Source of the DNA: Limnoperna fortunei
Lineage: Eukaryota; Mollusca; Bivalvia; Mytilida; Modiolidae
Reading direction: 5' to 3'
Length of the DNA: 64,000 nucleotides
Assembly: GCA_944474755.1 (NCBI GenBank)
Contig: OX104115.1
Location: 61,632,648 to 61,696,647, forward strand
Made by a program: the position numbers and the translations under genes. The notes under the pieces are model-generated. The model did not search any database. It was given only the letters and a program-made list of their open reading frames with translations, and was not told where the DNA came from. Positions within the stretch are counted from its first letter, which is position 1. Every line of letters begins with the position of its first letter. Shown here piece after piece: positions 26,901-38,261 of the stretch.

Positions 26901-29900
26901 ATTTATTTAAATTATTACGCGATACAGGGGATAACAGAAGTAAAATTACATATTATTCATGTAACAAGTGTACCTGTAATAGCTATTCCCTAAATGTTTC
27001 TTGAATAACTACTGCACGCTTGTCGGCTTCATAGTAATGAACAGTCAATATTTTCACATTACCTGTTTTAGATTACACATGTTCTGCTGAATCTGATTGG
27101 AATGTAGCATATATATGTCCACCTATAACGGAAAAAACGTAAGTAGTGTTTTATATACAATTTTGTACAAATAATTGAAATTAATATTATAAAAAAAACA
27201 TTCTGTGTTGTGTGATAGAAATACAAGTCAAATTTTAACAATTGTGACCTGTGGTGGATATTGCAAAAATTAAAAGGATGTTGCTCTTGGCCTACTGCAG
27301 AAATTCATAATATACGACAAAATTTAAATAAAAGCTTTACGAATGAAGTCTGCAGATCAAAAATTTACAATAAGTTCTATTTATAATTTATTTATTGTGT
27401 ATCATTCAGTAGTTATCATAACAGAACGTTGTTTGTTTTATTTTTTACAGAGTATTACCTCATCCGCCATCCTCAAACAAAGTACCTTTCACAACAGCAC
27501 TTAAAGGTACCTACCTTTCATACATGAATTGCTCAGTGATGGCAATTACCCTTACCTTTGAGGAAAATGTTAAACCATCGTTAAAACGTCTCCCTTCAAA
27601 ACAATAATTTAACAGCTTATCCGTTGAATAAACGTTAAAAGGAAACTTATTCCTTCATAAACATTAAGCCGCATTCGGTTAAATTTATCTGATTTAACCC
27701 AAAGATATCCTAGGTCACTTAAAGTCTAGGTCTTCGACACAGATAAACTTTTCAATAAATAAATAAGATTTAATATGAATATTGTTTGTATTTCTTAGTT
27801 AGGATAAAATAAAACTCGTAAATTACCCATGTGGTATGGAACGCCAAATTAACATATATTCAATTAATTGTACCTATCTTCAAACAATTGAAGATATCTT
27901 CAATCATTTGAAGATATCTTCAAATAAATTGAAGATATCTTCAATTCAATTGTACCTATCTTCAAATAATTAAAGATATCTTCATATCAATTGAACCTAT
28001 CTTCAAATGAATTATACCTAGGTGCAATTTAATTGATTCATTTGAAGATATCTTCAATTCATTTGAAGATATCTTCAATTCAATTACACCTATCTTCAAT
28101 TGAATTGAAGATATCTTTAATTCACTTGAAGATAGGTCTAATTCCAACATCTCCATAATTCATTTGGAGATATCTCCAATTCATTTGAAGATATCTTCAA
28201 TTCATTTGAAGATATCTTCAATTCAATTACACCTATCTTCAATTGAATTACACCTATCTTCAATTGAATTATATTATAATACAAATTTGATTAAGTGCAA
28301 TTGAAGATACCTAGGCACAATTGAATTGAAGATAGGTTTAATTCAATTGAAGATAGGTTCAATTCGATTGAAGATAGGTTCAATTCAATTGAAGATATCT
28401 ATAATTGAATTGAAGATAGGTACAATTGAATTGAAGATATCTTTAATTGTGCTGAATTGTACCTAGGTACAATTGAATTGAAGATAGGTATAATTGAATT
28501 GAAGATATCTATAATTGAATTGAAGATAGGTATAATTCAATTGAAGATATCTTCAATATTTGAAGATAGGTACAATTAATTGAATATATGTTAATTTGGC
28601 GTTCCATAATGTGGTCCCTGTGACAAAACAATAATAATATCAATAATAAGTTAGCTTTTACCGTTTTGTATTAAGTTGTCAAGACTTGCATTCGTCTAAA
28701 TCGTTTAGGTACAGTTGGGTGCAGTCCTAACATAACATGCTAGTTAACTTGAAAAACAGAGATTCTGACTGCTTTAAGTTAACTTCGAGCAGAGAATTAG
28801 ACTGGTTTGAGCAGAGATTTTGACAACTCAAGTTAACTTGGGCTCTTCTTTTGACAATTTTTTTATACAATATATTTCTGTCCATTTGACAATTTGTTGA
28901 CAATTTCTGTCCACTGGACATTTTTGTTCTTTTGACAATTTTTGTCCACTTTTTTCTTTTGACAATTTCTGTCCTCTGGACAATTTTTTTTTCTCTTGAC
29001 AATTTTGTCACGTGACAAGTTTGTCAACAGGACATTTTTTATTTTGGAAATTTATGTCAACATGCTAACCTTTCGACTGCACTTTAAAACAATTTAAACT
29101 TTTACCATTTTAATGTTTTTTGACAATTTTTTACGAAAGACCGACTGGTTGTACAGTACGTCCATTTATTTTATCTGCGCGTTGTCGGAATGAAAGGTAT
29201 ACGAAAGATGAAAATCAAATCCTTTGTCGTTTATTAAAAAACAATCGATAAAATACAAAATTATAGTTAATGAAAGAATTAATTGAAGTTTTGTTTGTTA
29301 TTTACGTGTTTCTGTAGGATATCAAATGTTTAAAATCTTACGGCTCGGAAACATTTTCCTTATTGCGCCGTTGTTTCCTTTAATTAAATATTAATGTATA
29401 GTCCAATAAAGTGAGACATATCTTTGTTATATAAATATCTATCATTCAAGCAATTCTTCGATATCATAATATAAATTACAACTCTTGAACTTAGCAATCA
29501 TTCAAAATATAAATTAAGTCGACATGTATCCAATTGAAAGTACATTCAATATCCAAAATGTGTGATAATAATAAAAAAAGGTTAAAAATCTATGAGAGTT
29601 CTGTATTTTAACCATTAAATCTTATTAAAGTTCAGAACAATTAAACAATAATGTAAAATATCTTATATTTAGAATGGTTAAACCCACATTTTGGTTGCAT
29701 CTTTTGGGTATTAGGAATAATTTTATATGTAAAATATGGTTTTAATTCCATCACTAATATCCCCAGAGTGATTTTATACATAACAGTATGGTTTTACTTT
29801 TATAGCTCAGGTCTCAGGATTGATATTATATGTAAAATATAGTTTTTTTCCCATCACTATGGTCACAGGAATGATTTTATATGTGAAATATGGTTTTTAA

Positions 29901-32900
29901 TTGCATCCCGTATGTCTCCAGAGTGATTTTATATGTGAGATATTGTTTTTATGGCATTAACAAGGCTTCAGGAATGATTTGATATATAAAATATGGTTTC
30001 TAGTTGCATTGCTAAAGTCTCGAGATTGATTTTATATGTTAAATATGGATTTTAATTGCATAGCTTAGGTCTCCAGAGTGATTTTATATCTGAGATATTG
30101 TTTTTATGGTATAACCAAGGCTACAGGAATTATTTTATATGTGAAATATGGTTTCTACTTCACTGCTAAAGTCTAGAGATTGGTTTTATATGTTAAATAT
30201 GGATTTTAATTGCATCTCTTATGTCTCCAGAGTGATTTTATATGTGACATATTGCTTTTTATGGCATTACCAAGGCTTCAGGAATGATTTTATATGTGAA
30301 AAATGGTTTCTAGTTGCATTGGTAAAGTGTCGAGATTGATTTATGTTAAATATGAATTTTAATTGCATCTCTGAGGTCTCCAGAGTGATTTTATATGTGA
30401 AATATGGTTTCTAGTTGCATTTGTAAAGTGTCGAGATTGATTTTATATGTTAAATATGGATTTTAATTGCATGGCTTAGGTCTCCAAAGTGATTCTATAT
30501 GCGAGATATTGTTTTTTATGGCATAACCAAGGCTACATGAATGATTTTATATGTGAAATATGGTTTCTAGTTGCACTGCTAAAGTCTCAAGATTGGTTTT
30601 ATATGTTAAATATGGATTTTAATTGCATCTCTTATGTCTCCAGAGTGATTTTATATGTGACATATTGTTTTTTATGGCATTACCAAGGCTTCGGGAATGA
30701 TTTTATATGTGAAATATGGTTTCTAGTTGCATTTGTTAAGTGTCGAGATTGATTTTATATGTTAAATATGGATTTTAATTGCATCTCTTAGGTCTCCAGA
30801 GTGATTCTATATGTGAGATATTGTTTTTTATGGCATAACCAAGGCTTCAGGATTGATTTTATATGTGAAATATGGTTTCTCGTTGCATTGCTAAAGTCTT
30901 GAGATTGATTTTATATGTTAAATATGGATTTTAATTGCATCACTTAGGTCTCCAGAGTGATTTTATTTGTGACATATGATTTTTGATTATACTGCTAAAG
31001 TCTTTCTAGTGATTTTATTTGTTAAATATATTGTTTAATTGTATTGCCAAGGTTTCACGATTAATTTATATGCAGAATATGGTTTTAATTCCATCTATAT
31101 TGTCTCAGGATTTATTTTATATGTAAAATATGGTTTGGAATTGCATGGCTAAGGTCTCCAGAGTGACTTTATATGTGAAACAGAGTTTTTAATTTCATTG
31201 CTTCAGTGTCATTAGTGATTTTGTATGTTAAATATGGTTTTTAATTGCATCACTTAGGTCTCCAGGGTGATTTTATATGTGAAATATGGTTTTTGATTAC
31301 ATTGCTTCAGTATCATTAGAGATTTTATATGTTAAATATAGATATTAATTGTATTTTAAAAGTTTCAGGATTGATTTTATATGTGAAATATGGTTTTTTA
31401 ATTCCATCACCATGATCACTATGGTGTCAGGATTGATTTTATATGTTGAATATTTTGTTGTAATGGTATTGCCAAGGTTTCAGGATTGAATTTATATGCA
31501 AAATATGGTTTTTAATTGCATGGCTAAGGTCTTTAGAGTAACTTTATATGTGAAATATAGTTTTTAATTGCATAGCTTTAGTTTCTTTAGTGATTTTATA
31601 TCTAACAAATTCTTTTTAATCACATGGCTAAGGTCTCCAGAGTAACTTTATATGTGGAATATTGTTTAAATTGCATTACTATTAATAGTCTCCTGATTGA
31701 TTTTATATGTTAAATATAGTTTATATTTGCATTATAAATGTCTCAGGATTAATTTCATATGTGAAATATGGTTCTTAATTGCATTGCTATGGGATCAGGA
31801 TTGATTTGATATGTGAAATAGGGTTTTCAATTGCATCCCTTAAGTATTTGGAGTAATTTTGTATGAGAAATATGTTTTTTATTGCATCGCAAATGTTTCT
31901 GGAGTGATATAATGTATCTAATATGGTTGTTATTTTATATTCCTATTTTCTCAGGAGTGATTTGATATGAAGAAGAAGTTTTAATTTGGGATTTTATGGG
32001 TGATTTGTTTTAAATTGTGGATTTGAGGTTAAAACGCATATCCTAAGATGTAGGCAGCCAAGATTTGAAAACTAATTAATATGATTTAGTGTGAAATTAA
32101 AAGTGAAATGTAAATATTAATAATAGATTTAATGATACCGACATACAGGTGAGTTGTAACAGTATTTATTATTAAATAAAAATATTACAGGTTAGGATTC
32201 ATACTTTTATATTTTTATTCAACTACACAAAAAATATGATTGTTCAATCATAATAACAATAACATAATAATAATAGAAATGTAGGGAGAGCTACAGTCTA
32301 AATATGTAACCACAACGGCTTGCTATACATTTACCGAAACGCGGACGGGAAAGAAATCGCGTTCTTTAAAATAGACTGCCGTAGATTTCGTTAACTAATT
32401 TTTGGTGATCGTCTAATTAACAATTTGTAACGAAATGATTAAATAAAGCATATATTTTGACTTTTTGTACAAAGGGACATTTTGTGACTTGAAAATTGAA
32501 AAGCAGAGATTTTGTCCACTGGACATTTTTGTCACGTGACTATTGAAAAGCAGAGATTTTGACAATTTTTGTCCACTGGACATTTTTGTCACGTGACATT
32601 TGAAAGCAGAGATTTTGACCGTTTTTGTCAATTTGACAAAAGCAGAGATTTGGACCGTTTTTGTCCACTTGACAAAAGCAGAGAATTTGACAATATTTAA
32701 AGCAGAGATTTGGACAAAATTTTGTCCTGTCAAAGCGGTCAAATTGACTGGTTTTTGGTCAAAAAGCTTTGAGATTTTTTTTCTCAAAAGCAGAGATTTT
32801 GACCAGAGATTTGGACTGGTTTAAGTTAACTTTATGTTATGTTAGGACTGCACCTAAATGTATCTCTTTTTATTTTTTTTAAGAGCTAAAAAGCAAATTG

Positions 32901-35900
32901 TGCTACTTCAAGGAACAGGTTTAAGTATTCTAGAATTTTTAATCGACACCATGTTTGTATCAAACTTTGTTCTTTAATTTCACATATAGATATATTAATG
33001 ATGTCCTTTTAATTAACAACTCTCAATTTGTTGAGTGGCTCCCGTTAATATATCCTTCGGAACTAGAAATTAAAGAAACCACAGAACAGCTTCATCTACA
33101 TCATATTTAGACTTACACCTCGAACATGACACGGTCATCTTAGCACAAGAATTTATGACCAACGAGGCGATTTAAATTCAAATTTAAATATTTAAAGAAG
33201 TATTAAGTTTTTTATGTAGACAAAATTATCCAGAAAAGGTAATCCGGCCTCTGCATTTTACGCTCTGTCCCTACAAACTTATTTCTAGATAACTTCCGTA
33301 CAAAATTTTCCGACATATTCACCGTAAAGGATTTTTCAACGTCATAACGGCGGGGCAGCATGAATACTTACATAAGCAGCATACAAAAGAACAAATATTA
33401 ATAACAATAAAACAAAAAACATTAAGTAGTATATATGGTCCGATATGTGTTACTTGTAAATTAATGTTCTCACTACGAAGATCAATTAAACTAGTTCATA
33501 AAGAAAACGTTTAATGCCTTTATTCTCAATTTTTTTCAGCTGCAGCCATCAGCAGAGGCATATTCCTAGTTGCAGTTACATTGCTTATTACAGGCATTAT
33601 AATACTCTGTGGTAATTTATTGCTAAGTAGCAAACTTACAATTGATGATTAATAATTAGTTTGTACAAGAAGTTAAGTGGTCAATAAAGGACATCGTTAC
33701 TCTTGTTAATAGGTGAAATTTGGCAAACGCCTTTAATTGAAATTTTCTGTTTATCTAATTAACAAATATGCTTAACGTTCATGAACTGAAGCTACATGTG
33801 TAATAATACCATTTACATGTTGAGAACAACTTAATATAATGCAATAAAAATTATTAATTATGATTATTAAATTTAATATTAATATGTGTTAATATTGTCT
33901 ATTAGTCTCCAAGTAACGACATATTTAATATTGTAGTTGGATCCTTTTTTAAGCAAAGATGTTGAAACTGTAAAGCAAAACCTTTTTAAGTAATATTAAT
34001 GTGTAACTTGCTTTACATTTTGTTCTTGTAGGTTTAGTTTTCAGTACCGTCTGGAATCTCAGTAAGTATTTACATTGGTTTTGCTTTAATACGTTATAAC
34101 TGATTGAATCTAGCTATGCTTATCAAATTCTACCTTTACATTAAGGTTCACGTGGGCTGATGGCTTTTTTTCAATCTTTTTAACTATCAATAATTGTTGA
34201 AATTCTTTTTTGTTGTACGTCTTTGTAGTTTAAAATTTAAATATTTCTTTTCAAACCACTTGGCAAACATATATTCACCCAGTCTTTGCTGGTCCTAACT
34301 TGCCTTAAACAAATTTCTATTAAAATTGGAACATTTCATAATTTTTAACCATGAATGCTGAGTTATAATATCCCATGTCTAGTAAAGGCTAAACTTGTTA
34401 TTACTTTTTGTACTAGAATGAGATATGAAATGAAAAGAATTTTTTAAACGAATTATGATATGAATGTTGACTGCAGGGTTTAAATATATATCCTACCCCC
34501 TGTAGGTATATGCCCTATGGATTTGATGATATTTTCTTTACACGTTAGTGGATTTTATACACTGTCTGTAAGTAAGAGTTAGCGTTATACAAAAAACATT
34601 AATCATATCCGTTTGTATACATTTTCTTCTGTAATTTTTGCATGGTGCATGCTAACGAAATGTCAAAATGATAGTTTAAAATAACTTGAAAACATTCACT
34701 TTTTTTCTAAATTGGTCTGCATACGATTTATACATATATTTGTCAACCTCAATTTGTTGTACCATTCAAATCTTGTATAATCTATTCACAAAATAAAGGT
34801 TCCCAATGAGCATTGTTCGGAATATTTACACATGACATTCTTCTGTCAGGTCTGTACAATCTTAATACAGACTCCCGATTACGTTTTTGATTAAGTAAAT
34901 GTGGTTATGAGGGTTGGGTTACGTCCACCCTTTCTATTTGTCTTTTTGTAATTTCTTAGAAGTACGTCAGGATTACCTAAAATAAATTTGACTGTAATTT
35001 CCTGTTGATGCCATAGTTCATATAGTCACATTTCGGGGCTGACATCAATCAGTTATATACAAAGAGTCGTTATTAATTTTTCCACACTTTTTATTCTCCA
35101 ATATTTTCGAGGTTAATGCTAAACAGATGCGTATTTATAATGAGATGCATCGTGCAGCTGGCATAATGTTAATAACTTGTGTATTTTTAATTGCATTTTA
35201 TTCACTCGAATACCTATTCAATGGATTGTGAAATGTACCATTTAGTTTTATTCTATAATTATTTTAAATTTTACAGGTGATCCGTTGTTAGACGAATGGA
35301 AAGATAACCTCAGATATTTTTCTCCGACATCTGCTTCACAAATAATAAGACGAAAAATATATGAGAACCAATGTACATTAATAACTGGTCCACCTGGATG
35401 TGGAAAAACTGCAATTGCTTATTCTATTGCGTTTGAACTGGAAAAAACAGAAGGGTACATAATAACGCCTGTTTCATTGCCAGAAGACTTTTCCAAACTT
35501 AAAAAGGCTTCTTCGTTCTGTTGTCGCAAGCATGTTTTTATTGTTGATAATGTACTTGGATTAGATACAGTAAGCCCCTGTAATATTACAGACCTACATA
35601 ATGTAATTAAAACCACATTATCAAAGGCTTCAAGTTTAAAAATTATTATGACCTGTAGATCGCATATTTACCGTATGAATACTTTTGTTGGTGACTATTT
35701 TTATCATTGTGACATGCTTTTAAGCAATATGGAATTGACAATGAAAGAACGAATGGAAATACTGTCACGCTATCATGAGGATGATTTTATAAATAAAATA
35801 GGACATGCTGACCTGGCACTGTACAATTTTTTTCCAGCCCTCTGTGCCTTGTCATTACAAACCGAGAATCATAATCCAGCTATATTTGCGTATCCTTTTG

Positions 35901-36973
35901 CCGTTTTAAATAAAGAAATCGAATACATGAGGGAAAAACATGACGTTCTATATCTTGCGCTTGCTTTACTGATAGTTAATAATGGTATAGTTGAAAAGAA
36001 AATATTGGATGAGGAAAAAAACTATTCTGATGACATTTTTTCTGATATATATTCTGAATCTGGATTCAAAAAACAGCCTTCTAAAGTCTTACTGAGAGGA
36101 ACACTACAATCTTTGAATGGAACACTTCTCCAAGAAACTGATACAAGTTGTTCTTTTCTTAATGACAACTTATTTCTGGTTATCTCATCAACAGTAGGTC
36201 GTGCATTTGTACGTAGCATCATACAGCATGGAAGTACCTCTTTTATAAAAAAGCGTCTTCAATTGGAATCATTGAATGAACAGTTTGAAATATTTACTAT
36301 CCTGGTCAAGCCACAATTAGAAACTTTATTTTTTGATAGACTTTTAGGTGACCTCAAAAAAGGTTATGTTTGGAATTCATTGGATAATTTTCAATTTCAG
36401 TATTCCCAGTTTAGAAATAATATGATAATACGCCTTAAAAAACAGCATGACCTGAAAAACGTTAAAGACATGGATGATAACTCCACCGTTCTTCATGTGA
36501 CATCACACTTGGGATACTATGATTTGTTTTTGCATTTCTTATGGAATGATCAACCAGGCATTGATCAAACAAATAAGAGAGGAAGAACAGCTTTACACGT
36601 AGCTTGTGAAAGAGAGATGAGGAATATAGTGAAATCTCTTATTTCAAAGGGAGCGACCATAGATGTGATTGATATAGAAAATAAAACAGCTCTACATTTA
36701 GCGTGTGAAAATGGAAATAGCAAAATTGTAGAATTATTATTAAGCCATAATGCAGAAATTAACATACCTGATTGTAATGGGCTAACACCTTTACATATAG
36801 CGTGTTTTGAGGGACATTTTGATGTAGTAAAATTATTAATACAAAACCATTCAAATGTAGAATATAAAGACAATCTTGGTCGCACACCCTTTATAATTGC
36901 ATGCGAAAAGGAAAAAGATCATACAATAAAGAGTAAACAGATAATTGAACTTCTCAAGCATAAAATGATGTAA
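20745..36973 (+). CDS. Transmembrane Cys-rich receptor with intracellular STAND NTPase and ankyrin repeats (7 exons, 5' end missing)
   Basis: Seven exons join in one open frame of 801 codons plus stop. By residue: 1-161 is a Cys-rich ectodomain with one N-glycosylation site (NHT); 162-202 holds the last two cysteines and a Pro/Ser/Thr stalk; 209-231 is one hydrophobic transmembrane helix; about 240-630 is a STAND-type P-loop ATPase (Walker A GPPGCGKT at 274-281, Walker B VFIVDN near 323, sensor-like TCRSHIYR near 362); about 637-795 is five ankyrin repeats. Every junction is GT/AG and the phases match (1,1,2,1,1,1). STAND NTPases are nucleotide-switched oligomerising scaffolds, common in innate immunity. 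Here the usual effector domain is replaced by a membrane anchor and ectodomain, so a receptor role is inferred. I recognise no named ectodomain family. A signal-peptide exon must lie upstream, joined in phase 0, and was not identified. A candidate polyA signal AATAAA lies at 37201. Confidence 0.85.
21300..21440 (-). mobile_element. Degenerate SINE fragment in receptor intron A-B
   Basis: The + strand shows aaccaggcaggaaaaacggc (inverse core) and gaccactgatccatcgaggc (inverse head). Confidence 0.5.
21844..22420 (-). pseudogene. RT relic, C-terminal part and 3' tail (same family)
   Basis: The minus strand encodes [20 protein letters not shown] and [19 protein letters not shown], then the shared 3' tail. 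It closely matches 61,490-61,980. It lies in the intron between receptor exons A and B, in antisense to the gene. Confidence 0.75.
23253..23555 (+). CDS. Receptor exon B: Cys-rich ectodomain core
   Basis: The acceptor is gtgttacag and the donor gtatta. The exon is 303 nt and symmetric phase 1-1, so it could be gained or lost without a frame shift. It encodes 101 residues with ten cysteines, including CSCDY, CYC and DCSCY pairs. The spacing loosely recalls TNFR-type Cys-rich modules (a GTY segment followed by a Cys pair), but I cannot assign it to that family. Its close Cys pairs and secreted context suggest a disulfide-bonded ligand-binding domain. Confidence 0.85.
24234..25777. mobile_element. 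TTAA-flanked inverted-repeat element (piggyBac-type MITE)
   Basis: Exact TTAA at 24230-24233 and 25778-25781. Terminal inverted repeats of about 85 bp begin AGGGAAACTTCGCGAAAAC on the left and AGGGAAACTTCACGAAAAA inverted on the right. TTAA target duplications are the piggyBac hallmark. There is no transposase, so it is non-autonomous. It lies in the intron between receptor exons B and C. A partial copy in the other orientation is at about 62,070-62,335. Confidence 0.8.
25780..27070. other. Intron sequence between receptor exons B and C
   Basis: AT-rich, no element boundaries recognised. Confidence 0.4.
27072..27138 (+). CDS. Receptor exon C: end of ectodomain
   Basis: The acceptor is ctgttttag and the donor gtaagt; 67 nt, entering phase 1 and leaving phase 2. 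It encodes [18 protein letters not shown] and the next few residues, supplying the last two ectodomain cysteines. It is too short to find by ORF length; the frame match to both neighbours supports it. Confidence 0.75.
27451..27506 (+). CDS. Receptor exon D: Pro/Ser/Thr juxtamembrane stalk
   Basis: The acceptor is ttttttacag and the donor gtacct; 56 nt, entering phase 2 and leaving phase 1. It encodes [18 protein letters not shown], a Cys-free Pro/Ser/Thr-rich spacer typical of an extracellular stalk and possibly O-glycosylated. A competing acceptor two bases downstream reads into a stop, which favours this one. Confidence 0.7.
27837..28606. repeat. Palindromic GATATC-repeat element (770 bp)
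   Basis: Starts TGGAACGCCAAATTAACATA and ends with the exact inverse, with TA on both sides. Between them are several dozen copies of variants of AATTGAAGATATCTTCAATT and AATTGAAGATAGGTACAATT, many themselves palindromes. Single strands should fold into nested hairpins. The TA flanks suggest a Tc1/mariner-type target. It lies in the intron between exons D and E. Confidence 0.8.
28704..32856. mobile_element. Large non-autonomous element carrying a satellite array
   Basis: The left end (gggtgcagtcctaacataac, then tagttaactt) and right end (aagttaactttatgttatgt then taggactgcacc) are inverse copies. Inside each end is an array of short motifs (TTTGACAATTTTTGTCCACT, GGACATTTTTGTCACGTGAC) in opposite orientation, at 28,850-29,040 and 32,480-32,780. 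The 52-bp satellite occupies the core. No transposase is seen. No clear target duplication. Confidence 0.7.
29660..31960 (+). repeat. 52-bp satellite with trimeric higher-order repeats
   Basis: About 40 monomers start gattttatatgt. In the core (about 29,880-30,960) three variants cycle: one with taaatatggattttaattgc and ctccagagt, one with gttttttatggcattaccaa and caggaat, and one with aaatatggtttctagttgca and cgagatt. Each measured monomer is 52 bp, giving a 156-bp higher-order unit. Monomers diverge toward the right edge. Confidence 0.88.
33540..33611 (+). CDS. Receptor exon E: transmembrane helix
   Basis: The acceptor is tttttttcag and the donor gtaatt; 72 nt, symmetric phase 1-1. It encodes [20 protein letters not shown] and on to IILC, a clear single membrane-spanning helix. 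It is separated from exon D by a 6-kb intron filled with repeats. No other hydrophobic segment occurs downstream, so the product is a single-pass protein with the NTPase on the other side of the membrane from the Cys-rich region. Confidence 0.8.
34032..34061 (+). CDS. Receptor exon F: 30-nt micro-exon
   Basis: The acceptor is tgttcttgtag and the donor gtaagt; 30 nt, symmetric phase 1-1. It encodes [10 protein letters not shown], the last part of the membrane helix and the cytosolic edge. Skipping it would keep the frame, so it may be alternatively spliced. Confidence 0.65.
35277..36973 (+). CDS. Receptor exon G: STAND NTPase plus ankyrin repeats in one exon
   Basis: The acceptor is attttacag and the exon ends at TAA 36971-36973. 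The 1.7-kb exon encodes about 565 residues without a stop. A lead-in helix [15 protein letters not shown] is followed by Walker A GPPGCGKT (genomic 35387-35410), Walker [15 protein letters not shown], a helical winged-helix-like region, then ankyrin repeats with [49 protein letters not shown] and GRTPFIIAC. The order matches the novel-STAND (nSTAND3-like) plus ankyrin proteins known from bivalves; the subfamily name is from recall. No TIR, death, CARD or other effector domain follows the repeats. Intronless coding of the whole cytosolic part suggests it was captured as one module. Confidence 0.93.
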
Positions 36974-37200
36974 ATGTACCATAAAACGCCCCTAAATGAA
37001 CTTTGCATGCATTATGATAGATATATTAGTGCACACACCATTTTTAGACTCGCTTTAACAATAGTGTGAATTTATTAAGATTTAAATGTGAAGTTTAGAT
37101 GATTTAAATATTAAATTATTTATATTTGTGTCAAAACGATTTACCGATTTTGCTGAGATGTTGGATAAATATAAACAAAAAATTCATTTCTGACCATTGT

Positions 37201-37206
37201 AATAAA
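37201..37206 (+). terminator. Candidate polyadenylation signal of the STAND receptor gene
   Basis: A canonical AATAAA lies 228 nt after the stop codon. It is the first good hexamer I see downstream, in AT-rich sequence where chance hexamers are common. Confidence 0.4.
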
Positions 37207-37599
37207 ATAGTTCATTAATAATTACATGCAAAATGTACAATTATATACAAAGGGTATTTATAAGCTTTCATAGCCACGTTTGAACATTATTGTTTTCCAA
37301 TCTGTTAGTTTCATATAAAGTTAAACTTGTGTTGCATTTTTATCATTATGTTTACGTAGCATCAGTCGCATTTTCCTAGACGAACTCCTAAAATGAATAG
37401 TGCAGCAAAAGTATGTTTAAAAATCAAGTATTCGTAATTTATTATTTAATATTTAACTAATAACTGTATAATAAAAAAACGCATGTACATCACAGACTTC
37501 TTTTTTGTCGATCACAAGTAGTGTGAATAAAACATCCGCTCTAATCGCTACCTGTTCAAAGATACGATAATGCTTACCAGTATGTACATATTTCCATCA

Positions 37600-37870
37600 A
37601 AAGCAAAGGAACCGACCGAACAACAAAGTGCCGAAAGTCAATGGACATGTACAAATCCGGGTAAAGTCAAACATATACAACTCAACAAAAAAAATCAAAA
37701 CAAAAGCAGAAAGTGAGTAACCGTAGCCCCATAAAAACCATAGGTGGACTCAGTTGCTTAGGAATAAAGTATCAGTTGTGCAATGTACACACAATACTTT
37801 GGAGCTTTGGGAATGTTGCTTTCGATGAACCGAAAGTGAGAATTGTTTGTTGAAGAGCCTAGTTTTTAGT
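37600..37870 (-). mobile_element. 3' tail of the GIPMGTNC-type RT family
   Basis: The minus strand matches the family tail (tttatccggatttgtacat-like stretch, cttactttctgctttt, actcagg). Only the untranslated end and a little C-terminal coding sequence remain, just downstream of the receptor gene. Confidence 0.5.
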
Positions 37871-38261
37871 TTTGCCGAGTCTATTTGTAGAATAGACATT
37901 TCAGAATAAGTAATTTTTAAAATGAAATAAGTATAATTTACACATTATACACAAGAATGAGCAATAGTATGCTAATATATTTTATTTATTTTAGTACTAT
38001 GTATTTGTATGTTTACTGCAAAGACAAAATGTAAATGCAAGTATTATAAATTTTTCGAAGACATTTTTGTCTATATAATACATACTTCATACTTGTTTAC
38101 TATGATATAACACGGAGTGAATACAATATGAATTTTTAAACAATAGTGAAATGCTAGCAAAAATTCGCTTCTTTATAAACAAAACGTATGAATGTTAAAA
38201 TTGAATAATTTATATTTAAATAATTTGCAAAAATAGACCGTGATGGTATTCATTTCAAAAC

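Noticed and set aside
27962..28156. Leu/Ile/Ser-rich 64-codon ORF looking like a repeat protein
   Set aside because: It is only a translation of the palindromic GATATC repeats.
28727..29011. ORFs of 94-124 codons at 28.73-29.01 and 32.41-32.79 kb
   Set aside because: They read through the TTTGACA/GTCCACTGGACA arrays; the Lys/Thr/Val repeats reflect the DNA repeat.
30148..30752. Two similar ORFs (63 and 87 codons) with repeated [17 protein letters not shown]
   Set aside because: They are translations of the 52-bp satellite, whose 156-bp unit happens to be a multiple of three.
29660..31960. Regularly spaced 52-bp repeats as a CRISPR array
   Set aside because: There are no unique spacers; units are head-to-tail satellite monomers in an animal intron.
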